The translations under genes were made by a program, and so were the position numbers. A stretch of 64,000 nt of DNA from positions 51,584,683 through 51,648,682 of the forward strand of contig CM065377.1 in assembly GCA_033060915.1 (NCBI GenBank), read 5' to 3'. Position 1 is the first letter of the stretch; each line of letters opens with the position of its first letter. Source of the DNA: Euryodendron excelsum. Taxonomy: Eukaryota; Streptophyta; Magnoliopsida; Ericales; Pentaphylacaceae. Below, piece after piece: positions 23,800-34,575 of the stretch. A model generated the notes under the pieces. It was not told the origin of the DNA, ran no database searches, and saw only the letters and a list, made by a program, of their open reading frames with translations.

Positions 23800-24790
23800 T
23801 GTTAAATATATTTAGTGTTGTGTGAATCAAAACTATGTAATGCTTTCATTCCCTGTAAAAGTTCAAGTGTAAAACATGTTAGAAACTCATCCAACAGGGG
23901 ATGGCTCGAGCGGTACATGGATGACTCGAGCCATGACATTAGGGAGAAAGTTTGGAGAGATTCAGATAGGATGGCTTAAGGGGATGCTCGATGTTGGCTC
24001 AAGCAATCAGTAGCATGGCTCAATCAATGGTATTTCTACAGTGCAGGTTTAAAATACAGAGAGTACGGCTTGATGTAGGCTCAAGGGCTCGAGCGAACCA
24101 TCAATGGCTTAAGCCATCGTAAAGTGTTTTATCTAAATTGAAGTATAGCCTCATCCAAATCATTCTTTATTGGTGGACTCTCAAGCCAGACATTCTTAGC
24201 CAATCGAAAGGTAATTCTAGCTTACTTTTTAAGGAGTCTTAGAGATGCTACAATAGTTTATAGAATTGAACATATTCTACAACTCTTGGAGATACAAAAA
24301 GAGATCGTGAAGAAAAGATAAGAGAGTTTTTTAGAATACTATTGAGAGAGTGGTGGATATTATATAGATGATTATCTGAGCATACAGAGCTTCTTGACCA
24401 TTGGTTCTAAACTAAAAAATAATAGACGCGTGTCGTCTGAGTGGATTTTGAAGATAAAAAAGAATACCGTGGTAATTCGATATTGGAGTTGAAGCCTAGA
24501 GTACAGAAATTTGAGTAGTCGAGTAAGTAAACTTAAACTGGAGTTCATGAGTATTCGAATGGCAATTGTGGAGTCTCAGTTGTTATGGTTATAAGTCATA
24601 CTTGTGTAAACTGTTTGATATAGTGTTTGACTTGTTGAACTTGATTTTTTTTTCTCAAGTTGGGCTTCCACAAGAAAAGTTTATGTCTCTTTACTTTATT
24701 GCTTGTGATTGACTTTGTGTGGTGATTACATATAGTTTATCATATAGGTAAAGTAATTTAGGTTAATCTAAAAAAATTCAAATTTTCAGA
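23800..24790 (+). mobile_element. 3' LTR of the second SIRE-like element, truncated
   Basis: It begins TGTTAAATATATTTAGTG after the polypurine tract. Internal landmarks include GGCTCGAGCC words (23890-24121) and a T-rich tail near 24640-24790 that ends ATCTAAAAAAATTCAAAT, where SIRE-type LTRs normally continue into the CAATTCACCCCCC tract and a CA end. Neither is present, so the right end is lost. The boundary at about 24790 is approximate. Confidence 0.65.
23890..24121. repeat. Array of GGCTCGAGCC palindromic words
   Basis: Degenerate copies include ATGGCTCGAGCGG, ATGACTCGAGCCAT, GATGGCTTAAGG, TTGGCTCAAGC, ATGGCTCAATC, ACGGCTTGATG, AGGCTCAAGGGCTCGAGCG and AATGGCTTAAGCCATC. They vary at the two central bases and flanks around a self-complementary ATGGCTCGAGCCAT core. 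The position is mid-U3 of the LTR, as for the GAGTCGACTC array in the solo LTR. Confidence 0.85.
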
Positions 24791-24883
24791 CTATGAATAG
24801 AATATACATATGTAGTCATATATACATATATACTCACAGGGCAGCATGATTCCTTGAACTTAGAAACCAGGAATTTGGAATTT

Positions 24884-24911
24884 GGGGGGGGGGGGGGGGG
24901 GGGGGGGGGGG
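24884..24911 (+). repeat. Run of 28 guanines
   Basis: An uninterrupted G homopolymer of 28 bases, flanked by GGAATTT and GAATTTTAG. It can in principle form stacked G-quadruplexes and is very unstable in replication and sequencing, so its length is unreliable. Confidence 0.9.
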
Positions 24912-27060
24912 AATTTTAGTGATACCGTTAGCAGCTACCAACTAACATACCACTTGGATTTAAGTTTTATAGTAGGATACCCATATATAAGAAAAGTAAA
25001 AATCATAATGAATGAAGTACCTACAAATAAAAACACTATATTCTCATAAAAAAAAAAATTCTATAGTCATCTTACCTACAATATTAATATCATATTTTAT
25101 AAATAAAAAATTAATTTTTTATTGTAGAAATATTTAATAGCAACTATAATTCACATTAATCATACATGGAATAAAAGAAGACTATTATAACATAAAATGC
25201 TTATATATCAATATAGTAATGTTTTTTTCCCAAAAAGAAAGAGCTGTTAAGTTCAATAATACTTCACATGCATAACAAATGTTAAAATAGAATAGACAAT
25301 GATAGTGGTCATTGAAAAGTCACATGACTAAATGAAAAATGTTGGAATGAGCAAAATGTTAGACAACATTTAAAAGGGTCAAGGAAAAATTATTTGGATT
25401 TGGGGAGGACAAATGTAAAATTACTTGAGTTTTGAATGTCAACTTACCTATTCTAACACAAATATTAAAAAATACATAGTCTAAGAAAAATTTTCAAAAG
25501 TTAGGGGGCTGTGTTACCTATTCTATTATAAATATTAAAAAATACATAAAATCTAAAGAAATTATTCAAAAGCTAGGGGGCCGTGTCCCCCGCATACCCC
25601 TCCTGTGCGTCCGCAATTGAATAATAAATTCTTAACACATGATTTGTAAATTTAGGAGATTATTACGTGATCAAATAATGTCTTATGATTGAATTCTAGT
25701 TTCAACAAAAAAAAAAAAAAAGGGTGCCCAAATCCCATTTTCAAGTCTTCCCCTCCCTAAACATTAGTTCTCTCCGTATATAAAAAAAATTTAAAAAAAA
25801 AAAAAGCAAAAGAAGAAGAAGTGTTGGATGGGACTGTTTTGATCAAAAAATTGTTTGAAAATCAATTTTTTAAGAAATGTTTTTTGATTTTTTTGTTTTT
25901 CAAAACATCCAATTTTGTAAGAACTTTTTCTATTTTTTTTAACTAATAATGCTATATAATCAAAAAAATTTATACTCAATCTGTGAATAAAATACATAAT
26001 AATGTAGTAAAATGAGATGTTTTTCTTAAAATGCTTTCCCCACGGCATTGTGGGATTCCTTGTAATCATCTAACAACTTCATTACTATTTCCAATTATTT
26101 TAATATAAAACGTTTTTGAGTTGGCCAGTTCATGCTTTTCTGTCGAAAAACGTTGAACGAAGAATTAATCGACACCTTGGGGCTTAGAGTGAAATAATAA
26201 GCAATTGTTCTCAACCGTCACGCGCAAGGCAGTGAACGGTCGAGATTGCAAGCTTGACAGACAGTCGCCACCTGTCACCTCACGAGTCAAACAACCCGCC
26301 CGCCGGCCCAAGATCGTAGGACAGAAAAAAACGTGACCAAATGCAGACCGTCAAAACACTTCTGAAAATTTGGGAGATCTGTTTTGACACGAAATCTCTA
26401 CCGCCAATCCAAACACGGTCGTCAGCTGTCTTTTGTTTTACTTTTCTTTCTTTTCTTTTTTTTTTTTTTGGTTGTTTCCAATATCCTGAGTATCTTCCTC
26501 CCAGATTCTCGCATGCGCACGTGATTACGGTGGAGGAAGAATACGTTTATCGTGACATTAACAATGTGTGAAAAAAATGTTTTATTTCTTTGTTATGCCG
26601 GATCTTACGAAGTTTCACCCATATCAGTTTGACACGTGCATAGAAAGAGTACGACTAGGTTTACCTCAGAAAGAGTCTGACTACGTTTACCTTAGAATAA
26701 TTATTCATTTACACCGGAAAAACAAAGACAAGCAGTGTTTTTAAAAAGGTCCGTTCGGTTGGCTTTATTTCAAATTTTTTTAATTTGATTTTTTTGATTT
26801 ATAAACAAAAAAAAATTAATTTTTTTTGTCGTGCAGCATATATGATTGCCCTTCATATCACCCATTCCCAGTTCTTGCCTTCATGGGTGGACATTTGGCC
26901 TGAAAAAAGACTTCTAGACTTCACTACAGCCAAACACCATCGTTGCCAATCTTAAAAGCTTAAGGCGACGTCGTTTGGAGGAGCACATGCCAAATTTCCT
27001 AACAATTGCCTAACTTACCTTTTCCTTCCTCTTTCCTTTCCATTCCCTTCTCACCTGCAA
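24912..27060. other. Gene-free AT-rich region upstream of NDA
   Basis: No gene seen. It contains a 70-bp tandem duplication (25444-25585), a GC-richer stretch at about 26,200-26,320 (CCCGCCCGCCGGCCC), a T-rich run at 26457, and AT-rich inverted segments at 26,760-26,840. Part may be promoter of the NDA gene; I can fix no transcription start. Confidence 0.5.
25444..25585. repeat. 70-bp tandem duplication
   Basis: TTACCTATTCTAACACAAAT... from 25444 and TTACCTATTCTATTATAAAT... from 25514 align for their whole length, ending AGGGGGCTGTG and AGGGGGCCGTG. The following CCCCCGCATACCCCTCC segment suggests it is the end of an old transposable element. Confidence 0.75.
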
Positions 27061-28582
27061 TTTGCCATCGCCAGCTAACGTAACCAAAGTAAGAATATAC
27101 GGCAACATGTTTCCTCGAACTTCGTTTTTATATATATATACACACATTAAATTACACACAACCTTATATATATATATATATATGTACTGTGTCCTTATAT
27201 ATAATAACCCAACTTTAATGCGTTTTCTCTAACCTCTGCTCAAACTTCAAAGAATTCAGAGGCTTTGCCCCAAAGTTTCTTGCTTTGCAAGTCGGCGTCT
27301 GCGATCTCGTCAACAATTTTTTTATCATTTTCTCATTAAACAAGCACAAACCGGAATCTGTTTAGTGCAAAAAATCAGACAGTGCCTCCTGAGATCTCGT
27401 GGGTATGTGCTCTGTTCGACCTTAGTCCCACCACAGAAACACAATCTTCCTCCCAACTCCAGAAACTCAAAAAAGTATTGTTCTTGAACCATTCGTCTTC
27501 ATCATTGTACATACTATATACACCCAGTTTATTTGTTTGTTTGTTTTTTAAATTAAATTTGTTTTTTAGATTAGATGATAAACAGGTTCTATGTGATCGA
27601 TGGTTTCCTTGGAATTCGTTTACTAATTTTGTTTTAGTAAGATTTTTGTCCTCCTTTTTTCTTCCTTTCTGTTTTCAACCAAATGTTGCGATTATTAATC
27701 TAGGCTTCTTCACAAACTGTAACGCATATTATGAAATGGAAGTGATCTGTGTAACACCAGATGGCATATATATATATATATATATATAATGTCTACAACT
27801 GTATATGCGATTTTGTTGTTTGAACCTGTTCAGAACACAGTAACAGTTTTTTGTTCATATTCATCCATATTATGATGTGGGTCTGAGCTTGGTTCTAACT
27901 AGATGTTGTTAGCTTTTTTCCTCAAAAGAAAACAGAATTTTTGTTTATGTAATGCATTAGAATGGTGAATATTTGAAATTCTAGAGTTTGATTGTGGAAA
28001 ACTTCACGAAGGTCCTTTGATCTAGCATTGGAGAGGCTTGGATCTCCGTGAATCCTTTGTCTCTTCGATCTTCCTTGTTTCTTCTATTCTGCATACAGAT
28101 TGCTTCCTAACATTAAAAAAGCTTCATTTCATTTTAATTTTCTCATTGATTCACAGAAATTAGAAATCAGTTCTAGTACAAATTCAGAAGTGCTTATGAA
28201 CTTATTCTGGAGCTTACTACAGTTCTATCTATTGGAAAACTGTAAATTCCTTGTAAGTTAACAGTTTGAGCTCTTCGCTCGTGGTGGTCTTATTGCAGAT
28301 GTTTATATAGCGACCTTCATGATTCGTTTGTTTGGTGTTTTGGGTCTTGCGAATTAGATTTTTTGACAGTGCTGTTAGATTTGAAAATTATATATCTCTA
28401 ATAGTGTGTTCTAAAGCCTTAAATTCGTTAGCTTGGTATAAGATTTATTGATGAACCAACTTCATCAACATAACTTGTATGAATTTTGAAGCATTACCCT
28501 TTTCTTGTGTAGTGATTGAAATATTGGGTCTATGTTCAGTTCTCATTTCTGATTTGCTGACTGAGATCTTTGTTCGTGACAG

Positions 28583-28642
28583 GAGATATCATCACTTTCT
28601 CAAGTATAACACGCGAATCTTGTGCCGCTCTTACCAGTGCAG
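28583..28642 (+). other. Probable noncoding 5' UTR exon of NDA
   Basis: It is bounded by TTCGTGACAG on the left and CAGTGCAG|GTAAATC on the right, both good splice signals, and has no start codon. A further exon begins at 29244 after GCCTGTTTCAG and runs into the coding exon. A first exon ending near 27402 (CTCGTGG|GTATGTG) is possible. The ORF at 27382-27789 that spans this region reads through intron-like sequence and looks spurious. Confidence 0.4.
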
Positions 28643-29338
28643 GTAAATCATGTGCATTGGTTGGTAATTTTTAGCTGAGGAATGTATTTTCAAATCTTTT
28701 AACTTGTTCATTGAGGGCATGAAGCTAAGGTCGGTCCATTGTAAATGCTTTCCTCTGCATATATAGGCGTTTTGGCAGTTCTCTCCTGAGAGATGGTGGT
28801 CTGATTTATGAGTTTTCTGCATTTTGGAAGTCAAATTGATTTTTCACAAACTCTGTCAGATTTTATGGTTTGGACCAGCTATTGAAAAGCACCACCGTGT
28901 TCATCATTTACCATATTTTTCTGTAACAATTAGTTGGCTGGGCTTCAATTAGATGTGCCAGCTACTAGAAATTTTGTTCTTATAATGGAGGAATAATAGC
29001 TTTGTTTGGTTTCTAGACCCTTTTAGAATTTTAAAAAGAGTTTTCTCTTTGTAACTACCAACAGCTGATGAGTAAATCTAAGTTTCTATTGTTTTCTGGT
29101 CCATTGGTCTTCGAAATCATCGTTGTCTGGCTTGAATAAATCTAAAGCCATGTCCTTTGGACCAGAGTTCAAGCTGTTCTAACTATTGTCTTTTTGCAAC
29201 TTACCAATTCCTGTAGCTCACTTGCTTCATATGCCTGTTTCAGCGCGAAATCAAACGGATCAAACGAGCTGAGTTTTCTCCCAAGGAGAGGTACCCAATA
29301 GTATCAGCTCTTGCTATAAGAACTGATACTACTGAATA

Positions 29339-32058
29339 ATGGCATTGGCAAGGTTTGCAAGGACTAGTTTCAGGCGCTCTGGCGGTGCCATTGGCAACTA
29401 TGCAAATGAGAAGGATATCCTCTCTGAGGGTGTGTTGGCACGCAAATTTTCTTCACCTTCTATTGAAAATGTTACAGCCGGTGGCAATCTCTCATACCTT
29501 TCAAGCATCAGAAAGTTGGATTACATGAATTTCTGGAGCAGGGGAATAAGGGTAACCCCACAGTATCAGTTTCCTATGGCAAATAGGATTGTTGAGGAAT
29601 CTGATTCAGAGATTGAGAGCCCAAGGTATCCTAGCCTGGAAGCAACCAAACCGGGCGAAAAACCCAGGGTGGTTGTCCTTGGCACCGGTTGGGCAGCATG
29701 TCGATTCCTTAAAGGGCTTGACACAAAAATATATGATGTTGTTTGCATATCACCAAGGAATCATATGGTTTTCACTCCTTTGCTTGCTTCAACTTGTGTT
29801 GGAACCTTGGAATTTCGGTCAGTGGCTGAGCCGGTTGGTCAGATACAATCTGCACTGGCAAAGGACCCAAATTCCCACTTTTACCTGGCTTCCTGCACTG
29901 GTGTTGACACAGACCAACATGAAGTGAGTACATCTTTCAGCTATATTCTAGAGAGAGAGAGAACTATATCATGTTTCATTGTGAAGTCACAATTTTTATG
30001 AACTTACTAGTGTGGCTTCACTGAATCAGGTGTACTGTGAAACTGTTGGCAATGCTGGACTTTCTCATGAGCCTTACCGATTCAAAGTAGCATATGACAA
30101 GCTTGTCATTGCTGCTGGAGCCGAGCCCTTGACCTTTGGCATAAAGGGAGTGAAGGAACACGCATTTTTTCTTCGTGAAGTGAATCATGCCCAAGAAATT
30201 AGGAAGAGGCTTCTCTTAAACCTCATGCTCTCTGAAAATCCAGGTGTTTGATAATTTTTCTAGCACAAATTTCGTACTGATGCTGATAAACGTTCCCATT
30301 CATGTCCTTATGAAGATGGAATTCAATCCGTAATTGCAGGTATATCCGAAGAAGAGAAGGAGCGCCTGTTACACTGTGTTGTTATTGGAGGCGGCCCTAC
30401 AGGGGTGGAGTTTAGTGGTGAATTGAGCGATTTTATCATGAGAGATGTCAGTGACCGTTATGCTCATGTGAAAAATTACATCCGCGTCACTCTCATTGAG
30501 GTATTAATATGTTCTTTCTAAACAAAAGTTCGAGTGGAAATGAAAAAGACAGGTTTTGTTTAACTGTGGTTTCGATCTCTTACCTTTGACCAGGCAAATG
30601 AGATTTTATCATCTTTTGATGTTGGACTACGACAGTATGCCACAAAACACTTGAACAAGGTAATTTGAATAAGTTTCGCAAACCCTGGAGGATGTTTTGC
30701 CCATAGTTTTCGGAATTATTAGTGACATTTTGAAACTTTGTATATATCAGTGTGGTGTTCGACTTGTAAGAGGTGTGGTGAAAGAGGTCCATCCGAAAAA
30801 GCTCGTGCTTAGTGATGGGAGTGATGTTCCTTATGGCCTCTTGGTCTGGTCTACTGGGGTTGGCCCTTCTGAGTTTGTGAAATCACTGAACCTCCCAAAG
30901 TCCCCAGGCGGAAGGTATACTCAGCCTGCAATTCTCCTACATTAACAGTTTTTTTGCTTGTTAATTTGATTAAATTCTGCAGTACTTCTAGTGTGTGGAT
31001 GCCATCAATTAATTTTTCATTTTTGGGTGTGGCAGGATTGGCATTGATGAATGGTTGAGGGTTCCTTCCATTGAAGATGTGTATGCAGTTGGAGACTGTG
31101 CAGGTTTTCTTGACCAGACAGGGAGGCAAGTGCTTCCAGCTCTAGCACAGGTACAGAACCTTTTTCTTGAGTTTTAATTTTTTTTTTATCACCACTGCAG
31201 CATTAATCAGCTTTCATTTGAGTGAAAGGAGAATCATTTAAAGCTCAACTCACAAGGGTGGCCCAATGGTCAGTTAGGTCTTAAGCTATCATTCATGTAA
31301 TGTATAAAAAAATTTACATAATTCATGTGGATGGTGGATTTATGCGAATTCGAAAGAATAGTCGTTGAAAGGTAACACTTGTAGAAAAACAAAAAAATGT
31401 ATATATTTATATATATCGATATATATATATATATATATCAGAAGCTCCAGCAGTGCCAATTTTAGCTCTGCTTAATCTTGTAACAATATATTCTTTGAAG
31501 AAATTCAGGGTGACATTCATAGATTGGGGTCTAAACCACTATAAATTTGAGCAGGTTGCAGAAAGGGAAGGGAAATATCTTGTGGAGTTGTTTAACAAAA
31601 TTGGGAAGCAGAATGGTGGTAAAGCTTTCGGTGCAAAGGATGTCCCTCTGGGGGAGCCTTTTGTCTACAAGCATTTTGGAAGCATGGCAACCGTAGGGCG
31701 CTTCAAGGCTCTGGTTGATCTACGCCAGTCCAAGGTAATTTCAGTCGTTTTTTTTTTTTTTTTGGCTCCCACACCAAACTCCTTGACACCTATATTATAT
31801 GAAATCTTCGAAAGTGTATGAAGTACCCATGTTTCCGTGAGCTTGGATATGCGAATTTGAGTAAAACAAGTTTGATTGATTTTTCTTCTATTCATTTCCA
31901 CACAGGATGCAAAGGGAGTCTCCCTTGCTGGGTTCGTAAGCTGGCTGATGTGGCGATCGGCTTACCTGACACGCGTCGTCAGCTGGAGGAACAGGTTTTA
32001 TGTTGCTGTGAACTGGGCAACCACACTAGTCTTTGGAAGAGATAACTCAAGGATATAG
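29339..32058 (+). CDS. NDA: Internal alternative NAD(P)H-ubiquinone oxidoreductase (NDA type), mitochondrial/peroxisomal
   Basis: Type II NADH dehydrogenase: oxidises matrix NAD(P)H and passes electrons to ubiquinone without pumping protons, bypassing complex I. Eight coding exons: 29339-29923, 30030-30243, 30340-30500, 30594-30659, 30751-30914, 31036-31150, 31555-31734 and 31906-32058. All have GT-AG borders and join in frame to 545 residues. A basic, Ser-rich mitochondrial presequence ([15 protein letters not shown]) is followed by a FAD-binding dinucleotide fold ([13 protein letters not shown], about 111-123) and an NADH-binding fold ([12 protein letters not shown], about 280-291). Then come the second FAD contact (VYAVGDCAG) and a C-terminal membrane-anchor region ([12 protein letters not shown]). 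There is no EF-hand insertion, which favours NDA over NDB. The last residues, SRI, match the peroxisomal signal reported for NDA proteins. No truncation or missing residue seen. Confidence 0.95.
31249..31450. other. Repeat-rich part of NDA intron 6
   Basis: Intron 6 is the longest within the coding region (404 bp). It contains GGTGGCCCAATGGTCAG, which resembles a pol III A box, and an (AT)n tract at 31400-31438. A fragmentary SINE is possible but no clear B box or target duplication is seen. Confidence 0.25.
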
Positions 32059-32199
32059 CATGATCACTCCAATTTATTTTGCTGGGTTCTTCAAGTCTTA
32101 CTCCTTGTTGCCAGCTCTGCTTCAGCTTCAGCTCCAATACTGATTAAATCATACATGGAATTAACTCAACGTTTTCCTTTTCTTTCTTTTTTTTTTTTT

Positions 32200-33436
32200 T
32201 TTTTTTTTTTGTTGTTCATCGCTAAATCCTATATCCAAACACAGCCTATGTCTGCCAGTGATACCTTCATATAAAGCCTAATAAGTTTATTCTTTGAATT
32301 GGCAATTTGTGTATACTACACAAACCATTTATGGTTCGGATAGATTTGATGAAGTTTAACTTAAAGACACAAAGAGACAGTTAAATCGATATTATATTGA
32401 CGTGATTCCTAGGACTTGGAATCATGAACCTTCCTTAGAAGTCGGATTTGTTTTTCCTTCACAATTTTAAGCAGATCAGTTTTGAACTTTAGGGTAAAAG
32501 AGCAAACGAATGTATAAGACTCTCATCGGGTTTGTGGAGAGTTAGATATATGCTCTTTTTACCAATGTCTAGATCACAATGATAACTATTTAGATAACCA
32601 CGGGGGTTATCAGGCCTATGGTCCTGAAAATTGGGTTTATAAGCCTTGGATTCTGGGTTTGTTTGGTTTCGTTTTTAATTTTGTTTTTGTTTTTCATGTT
32701 TTTTAAAACAAATGTGATGAAGACTTCAAAAAACACCACAAATTTTACAGATTGTTCTCATTTTTTGTAAGAGAACGGTTTTAAAAAAATTTAGAAAACA
32801 ACTTTTTTGGTATTGTAAAACTATGGTGTTTTTACAAAATTTCATGAAAAGTAACTTTTGAAAATAGTTTATTAAATATAATTTTGGCTCAAACAAGAAA
32901 GATAGGGAATAATGATTTTCACATAATCACATATAATTATAATGATTATCATTTATTCCATAGTTAAGTCCAAACTATAAAGGATTATGTGTTTACTTTT
33001 AAACCATATAAAATTACGTGAATTTGGCTTAAACAAGAAAGACAGGGAATAAAGTATGATTATCCCATTTACACACATGTACATATATATAAAATACATG
33101 TTAACTTAGGGTAATTTTGTCTCTTGAAGATGAACTAGTGACTGGAAAAAAGATGGAGATGCTCTTGGTGTTCACTGTCTTAAAAGTGGCACTTCAAAAG
33201 TATTGAAGATATGCTTTTATGGGCGTTGTCCCGTAAAGATCACGTGGTTTTAATGGTTTCATCATCACTACCCACTATCATTAGTACTAGAAGCATTCAA
33301 TGAAATATATGATAATGACGGCACTACAGGCCGTGGCATTGAACCCAGACTCTGCTTTTAAATTCTCTGTGGTTTGGCTATAGGTTCAACGGATGGCATT
33401 GCTTCTAATCTATTGTTGTCACATTTCAAATCTTTA

Positions 33437-33469
<33 letters not shown>

Positions 33470-34150
33470 GCACTTGTTAAAGATGATTTTCCAGTTGAGA
33501 CTTGAGAGTTACTGTTAAACATAGACCTCCACCGAAGCCTAAATTGTATCCTCTCACATGGTGGGCCTTTTTAATTTGAAGCAACCCTATTGCAATCATC
33601 ATTGAATTTTTTTTTTTTTTTGTTTTTTTGTCCAAAAATACCATATTTTCCCTCTATATCGCTGTCACGTTCGTATACAATTTAAAATTATTTCTTAAAA
33701 ATGCAGTTTTTAAAAACGATATATCCGGCCTTCTGAATGGGTGTTTTAAAATTGTTTTTACAAATGAAAATAAGTTGATTGTTAAGAAAACTATAGTCTT
33801 AGAAAAAAGTTATACAAAAACTTTATCAGAATGATATGATGACATAATTTTTATAATTAAAAGCTATATAGATGGGTGTTTTCTTGAAACACGAAAGGAC
33901 TTAGTTCAACCACATTATTCTGAACAAAAATGTATTATTTTTGTAAAATGCACAATCAACTTTTAATGCTTCTGCAGCCTCAGGCTGCAAAAGGTTGTGT
34001 ATTTAGCAACCTAACCTACAAATCTTTCAAGATTAATAATAGTAATGAAAATATGCATGGTAGTGCTATAAAGCATGCAAGATTACTTACCAACAAAATT
34101 TTAAAAAAAGGGGACCTTTTGCAAAATTTTCTGCATGTGCAATAAATTCA
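32200..34150. other. Intergenic AT-rich region with MITE-like pieces
   Basis: No gene. It holds a poly-T run at 32188, GTTTTTGTTTTTCATG-type AT-rich segments (32,650-32,880) resembling others at 49,770 and 53,800, and a (TG)n(TA)n microsatellite at about 33,440-33,470. A single arm at about 32,965-33,066 (GTCCAAACTATAAAGG, then TTTACTTTTAAACCATA) matches the right arm of the Mutator-like MITE at 56121-56582. Confidence 0.45.
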
Positions 34151-34154
34151 AGTT

Positions 34155-34424
34155 AGTTAAGTGAATTGGTTAACCAACTGGGCTGGCTCAGTTAGCTAGA
34201 ATTCATAACCTTTCAAAGAGAGGTTAGGGTTCAACTCTTGCCAAGCGCAAAGGTTCAACTCTTGACAAGAGTAAGAGGTTCCCCAAGGCATTTGGCTTGG
34301 TAATTACTTAGTTTGTGCAGGATAGAAGACTATACAGACTTTGAAACTAGTCGAGATGCACACAAGCTGGCTCAAACACCAGATTAGCAGAAAAAAGAAA
34401 AGAAGAAAAAAGTTAAGTGAATTG
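34155..34424 (+). mobile_element. tRNA-derived SINE with 14-bp target-site duplication
   Basis: The body (34169-34410) is flanked by identical AGTTAAGTGAATTG at 34155-34168 and 34411-34424. Inside are a pol III A-box-like CTGGCTCAGTTAGC and a B-box-like GGGTTCAACTCTTGCC. The B-box segment is partly repeated 20 bases later (AGGTTCAACTCTTGAC). The tail is A-rich (AAAAAAGAAAAGAAGAAAAA). This is the structure of a plant SINE mobilised by LINE enzymes. A degenerate relative lies at about 57455-57650. Confidence 0.82.
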
Positions 34425-34575
34425 ACCTAACTTTTACTGACCACTCAACATGTCAGCTTTAGTGGCAGATGCACATTTCGTTTTTAAAAACTGTTTTTTG
34501 GAATCGAAGAAAATTTTTAAAAAAAATTTAAAAACTATATTTTTAAGAAATACTCTCTGAAGACGAAGGATATAT

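Noticed and set aside
27382..27789. 135-codon ORF upstream of NDA
   Set aside because: Runs across a likely 5' UTR donor site, a hydrophobic T-rich stretch and an (AT)n microsatellite; no family resemblance.
31249..31345. Possible SINE in NDA intron 6 (GGTGGCCCAATGG with a later GCGAATTCGAAAG)
   Set aside because: B-box match is poor, and neither an A-rich end nor a target duplication is found.
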